Source: Flavobacteriaceae bacterium
GTDB lineage: Bacteria; Bacteroidota; Bacteroidia; Flavobacteriales; Flavobacteriaceae
Assembly (NCBI GenBank): GCA_028280265.1
Contig: JANQMD010000011.1
Location: forward strand, 1 to 64,000
DNA: 64,000 nucleotides
Reading direction: 5' to 3'
Under the pieces are notes generated by a model. The model made no database searches, was not told where the DNA came from, and worked only from the letters and a program-made list of their open reading frames with translations. Below are positions 51,307-60,307 of the stretch, piece by piece. Numbering within the stretch: the stretch's first letter is position 1; the number at the start of each line of letters is the position of its first letter. The position numbers were made by a program, and so were the translations under genes.

Positions 51307-53499
51307 TTATTGATTTGAGCTTAATTGTTCTTTTACATCTGATAACTTAATATCCGTTCCTAATCTCTGTAGATAAGCAATCAAGGCAATGATCTCTCTA
51401 TCTTTTAGGGGAACAAACTCGCTCCCTAATGCTTGTTTTTCATCTTCAAAAGATTTTTTAATGTCTGGGTCTTGGTATAGATTTTCTACTATCTTTTCGG
51501 ATTGACTTTTCATATCATCCCTAGCATTTGCAATATCAGCATCTGTATAAGGAACTCCCAAGCTCACCATAGCTCTCATTTTTGATTCTGTATTGGTGAG
51601 ATCATGTTTGTTACGAATCAACCACTGATAGGCAGGCATGATGGATCCTGAAGAAGTACTTTGTGGATCATACATGTGATTGAAATGCCAACTATCTGGA
51701 TACTTCCCACCAACTCTCAGCAGGTCTGGTCCTGTTCTTTTACTTCCCCAAAGAAAAGGGTGATCGTAAACATATTCTCCCGCTTTTGAATATTCTCCAT
51801 AACGTTCCACTTCACTTCTAAACGGGCGAATCATCTGTGAATGACATCCTACACAACCTTCCCGTATATAAAGATCTCTTCCCTCTAATTCCAAAGCTGT
51901 ATAAGGCTTTACACTAGTAATTGTTGGAATATTAGAGTCTACCAAGAGTGTTGGAATGATCTGTACAATTCCTCCAATTAAAATGGCAATGGTAGCATAG
52001 ATGGTCAACTTTACAGGTTTTCTCTCTAACCAAGTATGGTATCCTTCTCCTCTTTGTCTTCTCTTAGGAACCTTGGTTAAGGCAGGGGCTTCAGCTAAAT
52101 CATCCGTTACTTTAGATCCAGATCTAACCGTCATTACAACATTGTAAAGCATTACTAATGAACCTAGAATAAACAAGCTACCTCCAATGGCTCTCATCCA
52201 ATACATAGGAATGATTTCATTTACGGTTTCTAAGAAGTTTCCATAGGTTAATGTACCATCTGGACTAAACTGTTTCCACATAGAAGCTTGTACAAATCCA
52301 GCTACATACATTGGCAAGGCATACATTACAATTCCTAAAGTTCCTATCCAAAAGTGGAAGTTTGCTAAGCCTTTAGAAAATAGTTTTGTTTTAAACATTC
52401 TAGGAATCAACCAGTACAGCATACCAAAGGTTAAGAATCCATTCCATGCCAAGGCACCTACGTGTACGTGTGCAATCACCCAATCACTAAAGTGTGCAAT
52501 CGCATTCACGTTTTTTAAGGATAACATGGGGCCTTCAAATGTTGCCATTCCATATCCAGTAATTGCGACTACCATAAATTTTAAAACTGGATCTGTTCGT
52601 ACTTTGTCCCAAGCACCTCGAAGTGTTAGCAATCCGTTGATCATCCCTCCCCAAGAAGGTGCTATTAACATCACAGAGAAAGCTACCCCTAAGTTCTGAG
52701 CCCAATCTGGTAATGCAGAGTATAAAAGGTGGTGAGGGCCTGCCCAGATGTATATGAAGATCAAAGACCAGAAGTGCACAATAGACAATCGGTATGAATA
52801 CACAGGTCTATTGGCGGCTTTAGGAACAAAGTAGTACATCAACCCCAAAAAAGGAGTCGTAAGGAAAAATGCTACAGCATTGTGCCCATACCACCACTGT
52901 ACCAGAGCATCTTGAACTCCTGCATATACCGAATAACTCTTTAAAAAGCCTACAGGTAATTCTAAACTGTTAAATATATGAAGCACAGCTACGGTAACAA
53001 AAGTTCCTAAGTAGAACCAGACTGCTACGTATAAATGTCTCTGTCTTCGCTTTAGGATTGTCCAAATCATGTTCACTCCAAAAGCAACCCACACCAATGC
53101 AATAGCAATATCTATAGGCCATTCCAGTTCTGCATATTCTTTGGATGTAGTATATCCGAGAGGCAAAGTGATTGCCGCTGCTACAATAATAAGCTGCCAT
53201 CCCCAAAAGTTGAAATTGCTAAGAAAATCACTTGCCATTCTTGTTTTTAGCAAGCGCTGCAGCGAATAATATACTCCTGCAAAAATGGCGTTCCCGACAA
53301 AGGCAAAAATAACCGCATTGGTATGCAAAGGCCTAATACGACCGAAGCTTAACCAAGAAATTCCATCCGTGATGTTTGGAAATAAAAACATAAATGCTAA
53401 CAACAAACCCACTGAAAAACCTACGATTCCCCAGAGCATGGTTGCATAGATGAACTTCTTTACGATTTTATTGTCATAATAAAACTGTTGTACCTCCAT
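51307..53499 (-). CDS. ccoNO: cbb3-type oxidase, fused CcoN-CcoO subunit
   Basis: A 730-residue fusion of the catalytic subunit CcoN and the monoheme subunit CcoO of the high-affinity terminal oxidase. CcoN (about 1-480) has 12 helices and the heme and copper ligands: the His of HTNAVIFAF, WWYGHN, the His pair of GPHHLLY and the HFSDWVIAHVHVGAL helix. CcoO (about 510-730) has a helix and the heme c motif CVGCH followed by SQMIRPF. Fusion is characteristic of Bacteroidota. It lies 3 nt after ccoS. Confidence 0.96.
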   Translation of the reverse strand: MEVQQFYYDNKIVKKFIYATMLWGIVGFSVGLLLAFMFLFPNITDGISWLSFGRIRPLHTNAVIFAFVGNAIFAGVYYSLQRLLKTRMASDFLSNFNFWGWQLIIVAAAITLPLGYTTSKEYAELEWPIDIAIALVWVAFGVNMIWTILKRRQRHLYVAVWFYLGTFVTVAVLHIFNSLELPVGFLKSYSVYAGVQDALVQWWYGHNAVAFFLTTPFLGLMYYFVPKAANRPVYSYRLSIVHFWSLIFIYIWAGPHHLLYSALPDWAQNLGVAFSVMLIAPSWGGMINGLLTLRGAWDKVRTDPVLKFMVVAITGYGMATFEGPMLSLKNVNAIAHFSDWVIAHVHVGALAWNGFLTFGMLYWLIPRMFKTKLFSKGLANFHFWIGTLGIVMYALPMYVAGFVQASMWKQFSPDGTLTYGNFLETVNEIIPMYWMRAIGGSLFILGSLVMLYNVVMTVRSGSKVTDDLAEAPALTKVPKRRQRGEGYHTWLERKPVKLTIYATIAILIGGIVQIIPTLLVDSNIPTITSVKPYTALELEGRDLYIREGCVGCHSQMIRPFRSEVERYGEYSKAGEYVYDHPFLWGSKRTGPDLLRVGGKYPDSWHFNHMYDPQSTSSGSIMPAYQWLIRNKHDLTNTESKMRAMVSLGVPYTDADIANARDDMKSQSEKIVENLYQDPDIKKSFEDEKQALGSEFVPLKDREIIALIAYLQRLGTDIKLSDVKEQLSSNQ

Positions 53500-53502
53500 A
53501 AT

Positions 53503-53694
53503 TTATTTTTTTAAAATGTTTTGGGTAGATGATGTTTGTTTTTTATCTGTGATGATTTCATCGTCAAAAAGCATACGAACAGAAGGCGTGTACGAATCGT
53601 CGTATTGCCCCTTTTTTACCGATATGATAAATGCTACAAAAAAGACCAAAGCCACTAAAATGCTTAGTGAGAGAAGTAGATAAATTACGCTCAT
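53503..53694 (-). CDS. ccoS: cbb3 oxidase maturation protein CcoS
   Basis: A 63-residue protein with one N-terminal helix (about residues 4-26) and the CcoS mark KKGQYDD just after it. CcoS is needed to insert heme and copper into CcoN. It is the first gene of the cco unit, 3 nt before ccoNO. Confidence 0.92.
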   Translation of the reverse strand: MSVIYLLLSLSILVALVFFVAFIISVKKGQYDDSYTPSVRMLFDDEIITDKKQTSSTQNILKK

Positions 53695-53715
53695 AAATGC
53701 CTGATAAAATCAAGG

Positions 53716-53758
53716 TAAAATTACCGTGGCTTTAGCTCCTAAAAAATGACATTTATCA
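53716..53758 (-). promoter_or_regulatory. Putative Fnr-controlled promoter of ccoS-ccoNOQPG-fixH
   Basis: TGACATTTATCA (53747-53758) differs by one base from the core TGAT-N4-ATCA of Fnr boxes. On the minus strand, TAATTTTA (53716-53723) approximates the -7 box, predicting a start near 53712. The box centre would then be about 41 bp upstream, the classical class II activator position. A second, N3-spaced TGAT/ATCA pair lies at 53702-53712. Confidence 0.5.
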
Positions 53759-54068
53759 TGTTTTGAAATCTTTTTTAAATAGTAGTAATGAATGTTGAAG
53801 TCGAAGTTGAAGTTGAAGTTGAAAATATGATCAATATCCAACACTGAATATGGAATGATGAATTTTTTAAGCATTAGTTGTTGGTTAGATTGTCTTAACT
53901 GAACGATAAAGTAATGAAGGGAAACAGAAAAATCAGTAAGTAGCTTGTTAATTCTTGGCAATGAATTCTTCACTACTATGCCACTTATAACTTTGCCACT
54001 TTGAAACTCAAATTGGTACATTTTCAAATTTCCTCATTTCCACATTTCCACACTGAATCATTGAATCA
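53759..54068. repeat. Repeat-filled gap between ccoS and hemN
   Basis: No gene is supported between the ccoS promoter and the hemN stop. The right part consists of octamers in register (53975-54070: for example TTCAAATT, TCCTCATT, GAATCATT twice). Further left there are five hexamers of the type GTTGAA (53794-53823). A 105-codon minus-strand frame exists (53710-54027) but its translation mirrors the repeats and is not believed. Confidence 0.7.
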
Positions 54069-55439
54069 TTAGATAGTTAAAGAAAAACGCTTCTCTTCAT
54101 TTCTAGCCTGCTTTTCTTTCTTTTCCTCATTCAAATAGGCATCAAAAGCCATGCAAACATTACGCACAAAAGGTTTTCCTTCTTCTAATATTTCCAGAGT
54201 ACCATTTGAAAGACGAATGAGTTTGTCATTCTTTAGCTCTTCTAATAAAGAAATATCGAGATTTTCTATATAAAACTCAGAATTTCTCTTGGTTTTAAAT
54301 TGACACATCAACTCCAAAATATGTTTTCTTATGATGCTATCTTTTTGAGACAATATATGTCCACGAAAAACAGGAATTTCTCCCTGGTCCACTAAACTTT
54401 GATATTCTTGCACTGTTTTTACATTCTGAGCAAATGCAGTCCAAGAATCCGAAATAGCAGACATTCCCAACCCTATCATTAAAGAAGTTTTTTGAGCAGT
54501 ATAGCCCATAAAGTTTCGATGTAAGGTTCTTTTTTCAGAAGATATTTGCAAGGTATCTGTGGGTAAAGCAAAATGATCCATTCCAATTTCTACATATCCT
54601 AAATCAGACAACATCTCTTTTCCTACTTCGTAGAGTTTTCTTTTTTCATCGTCTTTTGGTAGATCTTCCTCTTGAAATCCTCTTTGCCCTACTCCTTTAA
54701 TCCAAGGAACATGAGCATAGCTGTAAAAAGAAATACGATCGGGTTGTAACTTTCTGGTCTTCTGTATGGTTTCTATTACACAATCTAAGTTTTGGAAAGG
54801 CAAACCAAAAATCAGATCATGGCTAATAGATGTATATCCGATTTCTCGTGCCAATTCGGTTACCATCTGAACATTCTCAAAAGGCTGAACTCGATGAATG
54901 GCTTTTTGTACCTTTTCATCATAATCCTGAACGCCAAAGCTTACTCTTCGGAAACCTACATCAAACAAAGTTTGCAAGTGTTCTCTGCTGGTATTGTTGG
55001 GATGTCCTTCGAAACTGAATTCATAATCCTGACTCACATGGGACTTCTGTAAAATTCCTTTGATAAGTACTCTCAAATTTTCAGGAGAGAAAAAAGTCGG
55101 TGTTCCTCCACCCAAGTGAATCTCTTTAATGATGGGTTTTTCACCCATTAAATTCACATACAAATCCCATTCTTTTAAAACCGTTTGTATATATGAATCT
55201 TCGACCTGATGTCTCTTAGTAATATGTTTGTGACATGCGCAGAAAGTACACAAGCTCTCACAAAAAGGAAGATGGATATAGAGGCTAATTCCTTCCTTAA
55301 GATTGGTTTCTTGAAAGGTTTTCTTGAAACATTTTATCCATGCCTCTTTACTAAATTTTCCCTGATTCCAAAAAGGTACTGTAGGGTAACTGGTATACCT
55401 TGGACCTGGCACATTGTATTTTTGAATTAAGCTTTGCAT
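54069..55439 (-). CDS. hemN: Oxygen-independent coproporphyrinogen III oxidase
   Basis: A 456-residue radical-SAM enzyme that converts coproporphyrinogen III to protoporphyrinogen IX without oxygen. The Fe-S motif is CESLCTFCAC (three Cys spaced x3, x2, plus the extra Cys of HemN), followed by EIHLGGGTPTF and SFGVQDYDEKVQKAIHR. It overlaps deoC by 13 nt and ends the ccoI-deoC-hemN unit. Heme supply at low oxygen fits the cbb3 genes nearby. Confidence 0.95.
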   Translation of the reverse strand: MQSLIQKYNVPGPRYTSYPTVPFWNQGKFSKEAWIKCFKKTFQETNLKEGISLYIHLPFCESLCTFCACHKHITKRHQVEDSYIQTVLKEWDLYVNLMGEKPIIKEIHLGGGTPTFFSPENLRVLIKGILQKSHVSQDYEFSFEGHPNNTSREHLQTLFDVGFRRVSFGVQDYDEKVQKAIHRVQPFENVQMVTELAREIGYTSISHDLIFGLPFQNLDCVIETIQKTRKLQPDRISFYSYAHVPWIKGVGQRGFQEEDLPKDDEKRKLYEVGKEMLSDLGYVEIGMDHFALPTDTLQISSEKRTLHRNFMGYTAQKTSLMIGLGMSAISDSWTAFAQNVKTVQEYQSLVDQGEIPVFRGHILSQKDSIIRKHILELMCQFKTKRNSEFYIENLDISLLEELKNDKLIRLSNGTLEILEEGKPFVRNVCMAFDAYLNEEKKEKQARNEEKRFSLTI

Positions 55440-56077
55440 ACGCTAACGATTTTTACTCCTGATGATGTTCCTATTCTTGTGGCTCCAGCGTTGATAAATT
55501 GAACGGCTGTATCATAATCTCTAATACCTCCAGACGCCTTAATTTGAGCCAAATCACATACAACCTCTCCCATGAGTTCAACATCTTCTATGGTAGCTCC
55601 AGCAGATCCAAATCCTGTGGATGTTTTGACAAAATCTGCTTTGACATTGATGGCTATTTGAGACGCCACTATAATTTCTTCTTTGGTTAAATAACAAGTC
55701 TCTAAGATGACTTTTAAGATTCGGTCTCCAATCGTTTCTTTAATAGCTTTAATCTCCTCGTATACTTTTAAATAACATCCAGATTTTAAGAGACCAATGT
55801 TTAAAACCATGTCAATTTCATCAGCTCCATTAGCAATACATTGCTTTGCCTCTTCTATTTTTGACTGTGTATCCATGGCTCCAAGAGGAAATCCAATTAC
55901 TGCAGCCAACTTAACAGTACTATCTTTTAATCGATCTCTCACAAAAGCGACATAAGAACCATTGACACAAACCGCATAAAATTGATGCTCTATAGCCTCA
56001 TTACAAAGTTGTGTGATCTGCTCTTTGGTAGCAGTTGACTTTAATAAAGTATGATCTATATATTGGGCAATATTCAT
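55427..56077 (-). CDS. deoC: Deoxyribose-phosphate aldolase
   Basis: A 216-residue (beta/alpha)8 class I aldolase that splits 2-deoxyribose 5-phosphate into acetaldehyde and glyceraldehyde 3-phosphate. The active site is seen in DEIDMVLNIG (Asp), VILETCYL and FVKTSTGF, whose Lys forms the Schiff base; a second Lys is in VKASGGIRD-like IKASGGIRDY. Its overlap of 4 nt with ccoI and 13 nt with hemN shows it is an integral part of a respiration-related unit, which is not expected from its role in nucleoside breakdown. Confidence 0.95.
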   Translation of the reverse strand: MNIAQYIDHTLLKSTATKEQITQLCNEAIEHQFYAVCVNGSYVAFVRDRLKDSTVKLAAVIGFPLGAMDTQSKIEEAKQCIANGADEIDMVLNIGLLKSGCYLKVYEEIKAIKETIGDRILKVILETCYLTKEEIIVASQIAINVKADFVKTSTGFGSAGATIEDVELMGEVVCDLAQIKASGGIRDYDTAVQFINAGATRIGTSSGVKIVSVCKA

Positions 56078-58449
56078 TGTTGAAGTTTTTGACTGATTAT
56101 GTTCGTTGCAATCGTCGTATAAGCAACAATGCTAATAGAACTCAAAGGCATTAGAATAGCTGCTATTACTGGAGATAGTTGTCCTGTTACGGCAAAATAC
56201 AATCCAATTAAGTTATAGACTAAGGATAATAGGAAAGCAGATTTGATGACTTTGATCGATTTTTTAGCTAATTTTAGATAAATAGGTATTTGATGAAACT
56301 TATCAGCTGATAAGATTCCATCGCACGCTGGAGAGAACACATTAATATCCTCAGATATGGCAATACCTACATCGCTTTGAGTTAGTGCTCCCGCATCATT
56401 CAACCCATCTCCTACCATCATCACATATTTGCTCTTTTCCTGGCTTTCTTGGATGAAAGTGAGTTTGTCTTCTGGCTTTTGATCAAAATACATTTCTGTC
56501 TTTTTGGGCAATACAGATTGTAAGTATGCTTTTTCGCCATCATTGTCACCAGATAAAATGGCTAATTCATAATCTTTATTTAAGGTTTTGAAGACTTTTT
56601 CTACGCCAGATCGATACGAATTTTTAACACGGAACTTGCCTAAATAAGTATCATCAAAACTTACATGAACAGAAGTATCAAAATTCTTACTCTTATTTTC
56701 ACTATTTACAAAAGAAGCTGATCCTATTTTTACAAAACTCTCTGCAACTTCTGCTTGGATTCCTTTTCCTACAATTTCTTGAAAATTTTGTGCTACCAGT
56801 ACCTCTTCTTCTGGGAATTGATCATATATTTTTCTGCTCAGAGGATGATTTGAATTTCTCAACACACTCTTTAGTGCCACCTTGTATTCTCCAGTGAGTT
56901 TTTCTCCCTCATAAGAAATGACATTGTTAGAATTACTTGTGATGGTTCCTGTTTTATCAAATACGGCTTTGTGAATTTTTGCCAATTTCTCTATCACTTG
57001 AGCATTTTTCAAATACAATTTTTGTTTCCCAAAAATTCGTAACATGTTTCCTAAGGTGAAGGGTGCTGCTAAGGCAATCGCACAAGGACAAGCAATAATT
57101 AACACGGCCGTAAACACTGATAATGCTTTTGTCTGATCGTAAAACAGCCATACAGTTGTTGACAGCAATGCGATGCTCAATACTGCAATGGTAAAATATT
57201 TACTAATACCATCGGTTAACGATTGAAAGGAAGAGGCTTTGTCTTTGCTAAAAATATCATTGGTCCAGAGTTGTGTCAAATACGATTGAGATACAGAAGT
57301 TAAAACTTCCATCTCTATGACACCGTTTAATTGTTTCCCTCCTGCAAAGAGTTTGTCTCCTGGTTTTTTTGTAACTGGTTTGGATTCTCCCGTTACAAAA
57401 CTATAATCTATTTGTGCGCTGTTACGAATCAAAATTCCGTCTACCGGAATGAGTTCCTGATTTCGTATCAGTAACCGATCTCCTTTTTCAATATCGTAAA
57501 CTTCTACATTCTCTTCTTTTCCTTTTTTAACTCTTGTCACTGCTATGGGAAAGTAGGATTTATAATCACGTTCAAAGGACAGAAAATTGTAAGTTTTTTG
57601 TTGAAAGAATTTACCCAACAAGAGAAAAAAGACAAGTCCAGTAAGGCTATCCAAAAACCCAGTTCCAAGATCCAAAATAATTTCGACAGCACTTCTTATA
57701 AATAAGACAGAAATTCCTAAAGCAATGGGAATATCAATATTTAACAATTTCGATCCCATACCTTTGTAAGCCGAAATAAAATAATCGCTTGCTGCATAAA
57801 ACACTACAGGCAATGAGAAGAACAACATTAACCATCGAAAAATATACTTATACTTATCTAACCAGAATTCAGACACTTCGAAATATTCTGGGAATGATAA
57901 AAACATGACGTTTCCAAATGCAAAACCTGCGATTCCTAACTTATAATACAGCGAGCGATTTATACTCTTGGTACTTTGTACAGTATCCTCTAAACTAATA
58001 TAAGGTTCGTATCCTATAGAATTTAACAATGTAACGATCTCTTTAAGCGATGTCTCTTTGCTATTGTAATGAAGTCGTACTGTTTTTTTAGAAAAGTTTA
58101 CCTGAGAAGAAATCACATTGCTATTGAGTTTTTGCAAGTTCTCTAAAACCCAGATACAAGAACTACAATGAATATGCGGAATGTAGAGAGTGATAATTTG
58201 AAGCTCATCTTGTTCAAACTCTATGAGTTTTTTAACGATATCTTGATTAGACAAGTAATCAAATTTTCCTTGAATTTCAGTAGGAATCGCTCCTGGACTA
58301 TTTGCTAGGTTGTAATAACATGTCATTTCGTTCTCAGATAAGAACTCATAGACTGTTTTACATCCCAAGCAACAAAAGGATTTCTCAGCTATACTGATCA
58401 ATTGTTCTCCACAAGACGTTCCGCAATGAAAGCAAGGTACTCTATTCAT
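56074..58449 (-). CDS. ccoI: Cu+ exporting P1B-type ATPase CcoI/FixI
   Basis: A 791-residue copper ATPase that supplies copper for cbb3 oxidase. The N-terminus has a Cys-rich CFHCGTSCGEQ...FCCLGCK zinc-ribbon-like part, then an HMA domain with HCSSC (about residue 90). Membrane helices frame IACPCAIALAAP (the CPC site), the phosphorylation motif DKTGT and GDGLNDAGAL. The N-terminal Cys cluster distinguishes it from CopA. I chose the ATG at 58449; a longer frame to 58506 overlaps the Fnr box. The regulator gene is divergent from it. Confidence 0.92.
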   Translation of the reverse strand: MNRVPCFHCGTSCGEQLISIAEKSFCCLGCKTVYEFLSENEMTCYYNLANSPGAIPTEIQGKFDYLSNQDIVKKLIEFEQDELQIITLYIPHIHCSSCIWVLENLQKLNSNVISSQVNFSKKTVRLHYNSKETSLKEIVTLLNSIGYEPYISLEDTVQSTKSINRSLYYKLGIAGFAFGNVMFLSFPEYFEVSEFWLDKYKYIFRWLMLFFSLPVVFYAASDYFISAYKGMGSKLLNIDIPIALGISVLFIRSAVEIILDLGTGFLDSLTGLVFFLLLGKFFQQKTYNFLSFERDYKSYFPIAVTRVKKGKEENVEVYDIEKGDRLLIRNQELIPVDGILIRNSAQIDYSFVTGESKPVTKKPGDKLFAGGKQLNGVIEMEVLTSVSQSYLTQLWTNDIFSKDKASSFQSLTDGISKYFTIAVLSIALLSTTVWLFYDQTKALSVFTAVLIIACPCAIALAAPFTLGNMLRIFGKQKLYLKNAQVIEKLAKIHKAVFDKTGTITSNSNNVISYEGEKLTGEYKVALKSVLRNSNHPLSRKIYDQFPEEEVLVAQNFQEIVGKGIQAEVAESFVKIGSASFVNSENKSKNFDTSVHVSFDDTYLGKFRVKNSYRSGVEKVFKTLNKDYELAILSGDNDGEKAYLQSVLPKKTEMYFDQKPEDKLTFIQESQEKSKYVMMVGDGLNDAGALTQSDVGIAISEDINVFSPACDGILSADKFHQIPIYLKLAKKSIKVIKSAFLLSLVYNLIGLYFAVTGQLSPVIAAILMPLSSISIVAYTTIATNIISQKLQQ

Positions 58450-58505
58450 ATAATTATTCACTCTAATGCCTATACAAAACTCTTTGATCTTTTCTAGATA
58501 AAACA

Positions 58506-58517
58506 TGATAATTATCA
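58506..58517. promoter_or_regulatory. Perfect Fnr-type box between ccoI and the fnr-like gene
   Basis: TGATAATTATCA is a perfect palindrome matching TGAT-N4-ATCA, the core of Fnr/Crp-family operators (full consensus TTGAT-N4-ATCAA; flanks here are A and G). Its centre is 62 bp from the ccoI ATG and 44 bp from the regulator ATG. It may serve either or both, including autoregulation. Confidence 0.7.
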
Positions 58518-58555
58518 GCTTTTTTAATTAAATTAGATTTACAATTATTCTAGGC

Positions 58556-59245
58556 ATGAGTAGTAGATGTGAACAATGTATCATACGTCAATTGAACTCA
58601 TTGGGTGAACTTACCAAAGATGAATTATTACGTATCTCTGGTTGTAAGACTTCTCAATATGTAAAAAAAGGTGAGGTTCTTTTTGAGGAAGGTCAATATA
58701 TCAATGGTGTTTTTTGTGTAAAAGATGGCGTATGTAAGGTCACAAAAATGAGTACCAATGGTCGAGATCAAATTGTAAAACTCATCAAAAAAGGAGACCT
58801 CATTGGTGAGCGTAGTTTGATTAGTGAAGAAGCTTCTAATTTAAAAGCTACCGCTATCAATGATATGGAAGTTTGTTTTATCCCCAAAGAAGAAATTGTA
58901 AAAGACTTAAAGAGCAATAACAACTTTACAATGAGTATTCTTAAAGACCTGGCCACCTCTTTAAAAGAAGCTGACAACGTAATTGTGGATATGGCACAAA
59001 AAACTGTAAAGCAACGATTGGCAGAAACATTATTACATTTAAAAAAGAATTATCAGGTTTCAGAGGACAAACCTTTGGATATACAACTTTCTCGTGAAGA
59101 CATTGCAAATATCATTGGAACAGCTACTGAGTCTGCTATCAGGTTGCTATCCTCTTTTAAAAAAGAAAAATTAATCAGCTTAAAAGGAAAAGAGATTTAT
59201 ATTTTAGACCCCCAAACACTGCAACAAATCGCCGAAGGGTTTTAA
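58556..59245 (+). CDS. Fnr-type transcriptional regulator
   Basis: A 229-residue Crp/Fnr protein. Cys5 and Cys8 (RCEQC) at the N-terminus, with Cys30, Cys54 and Cys60 further on, could hold an Fe-S cluster, though the spacing differs from E. coli Fnr. The beta-roll domain is about residues 25-125, the dimer helix 125-150, and the HTH contains LSREDIANIIGTATESAIRLL, shown here as its halves LSREDIANIIG and TATESAIRLL, with the Glu and Arg that read TGAT half-sites in Fnr. Position beside ccoI and the boxes at 58506 and 53747 point to control of the cbb3 and heme genes. Confidence 0.88.
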   Translation: MSSRCEQCIIRQLNSLGELTKDELLRISGCKTSQYVKKGEVLFEEGQYINGVFCVKDGVCKVTKMSTNGRDQIVKLIKKGDLIGERSLISEEASNLKATAINDMEVCFIPKEEIVKDLKSNNNFTMSILKDLATSLKEADNVIVDMAQKTVKQRLAETLLHLKKNYQVSEDKPLDIQLSREDIANIIGTATESAIRLLSSFKKEKLISLKGKEIYILDPQTLQQIAEGF

Positions 59246-59257
59246 AATGAAAGTATA

Positions 59258-60307
59258 TTGAAAAAAGTCTGGTATTTTTTTGTGAAAATTTTAATTAAGT
59301 CTTCACTTTTCTTCTATACAAAACAAATTAAAGTACAAGGTAAAGAGAACATTCCTAAAAAAGGGGCAGTCTTGTTTATGGTGAACCATCCTAATGGCTT
59401 GATTGATCCTCTCATTGTTGCTGTTAATAATCCTAGGATTTTGCACTTTTTGGTTAGAGCAGCTGTTTTTAAAAATCCTTTCATAAAAAAATTTCTTGCT
59501 ACCTTAAATTTAATGCCCATTTATAGAATTCGCGATGGTGTAAAACAATTAGGAAGAAATCAAGAAATCTTTGAAAAATGTTTTTCCATTTTCAATCGAC
59601 AAGGAACTTTGATGATTTTTCCTGAAGGATCACACAATAAAAAAAGAACCATACGCCCCTTAAGTAAAGGGTTTACACGAATTCTTTTTGGAGCCCTAGC
59701 GCAAAATCCGTACATTAAAATACACGTTGTTCCTGTAGGTATCACTTATCAGAATCCATCATGTTATCCTTCAAAAGTTACTTTAAATTATGGGAAAAGT
59801 ATCTTAGCTAATAAATATTACGACCTAGATGGGAATCATCGTATAAAAGACTTGAAGAATCTGATTTCTAACGAATTAAAAAAGTTATCTGTTCACATTC
59901 CTGATGATGACGAATACAGTAATACCTTAGAAAAATTGAATCAATCTAATGTTGATTTCACAAATGTTTCTAGCGTTAATAAAATGATACAAGTTGATAA
60001 AATCACTTCTCAAAAAAGACCTTTTCATTGGCTGGCTTTTTTAAAGCCTATCATTATTATAAATACCTTTATACCATGGCTTATATGGAAGTATTTTGAG
60101 CAGAAAAATGACGAGTTTGAATTTATAGATACTTTCCGATTTGCCTTTTGCGGTGGCTTATTTGGGCTTTTTTATCTACTTCAAGCAACTTTAATTTCAT
60201 CATTTTTAGGATGGGAAATAGGTCTGGTTTACCTTGTAACCTCTTTAGTTTTGGTTTTATTGTACAGCAAACTACACCCTACTCCTGCACCAAAGCTTCT
60301 TGAATAA
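59258..60307 (+). CDS. PlsC-type 1-acyl-glycerol-3-phosphate acyltransferase family protein
   Basis: A 349-residue membrane-bound acyltransferase that would move an acyl group onto a glycerophospholipid precursor. The catalytic motif is NHPNGLIDP (about residues 46-54), the variant found in Bacteroidota glycerol-phosphate acyltransferase-like proteins, and the second box is FPEGSHN (about 122-128). Two hydrophobic helices lie near the C-terminus. It starts with TTG 12 nt after the fnr-like stop, so it may be on the same transcript. Its 3' end overlaps the convergent GH3 gene by 29 nt. Confidence 0.85.
   Translation: MKKVWYFFVKILIKSSLFFYTKQIKVQGKENIPKKGAVLFMVNHPNGLIDPLIVAVNNPRILHFLVRAAVFKNPFIKKFLATLNLMPIYRIRDGVKQLGRNQEIFEKCFSIFNRQGTLMIFPEGSHNKKRTIRPLSKGFTRILFGALAQNPYIKIHVVPVGITYQNPSCYPSKVTLNYGKSILANKYYDLDGNHRIKDLKNLISNELKKLSVHIPDDDEYSNTLEKLNQSNVDFTNVSSVNKMIQVDKITSQKRPFHWLAFLKPIIIINTFIPWLIWKYFEQKNDEFEFIDTFRFAFCGGLFGLFYLLQATLISSFLGWEIGLVYLVTSLVLVLLYSKLHPTPAPKLLE

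Noticed and set aside
53710..54027. 105-codon minus-strand frame between ccoS and hemN
   Set aside because: Its translation (FNFNFNFDFN and similar) follows from hexamer and octamer repeats, it has no recognisable domain and it covers the likely ccoS promoter.
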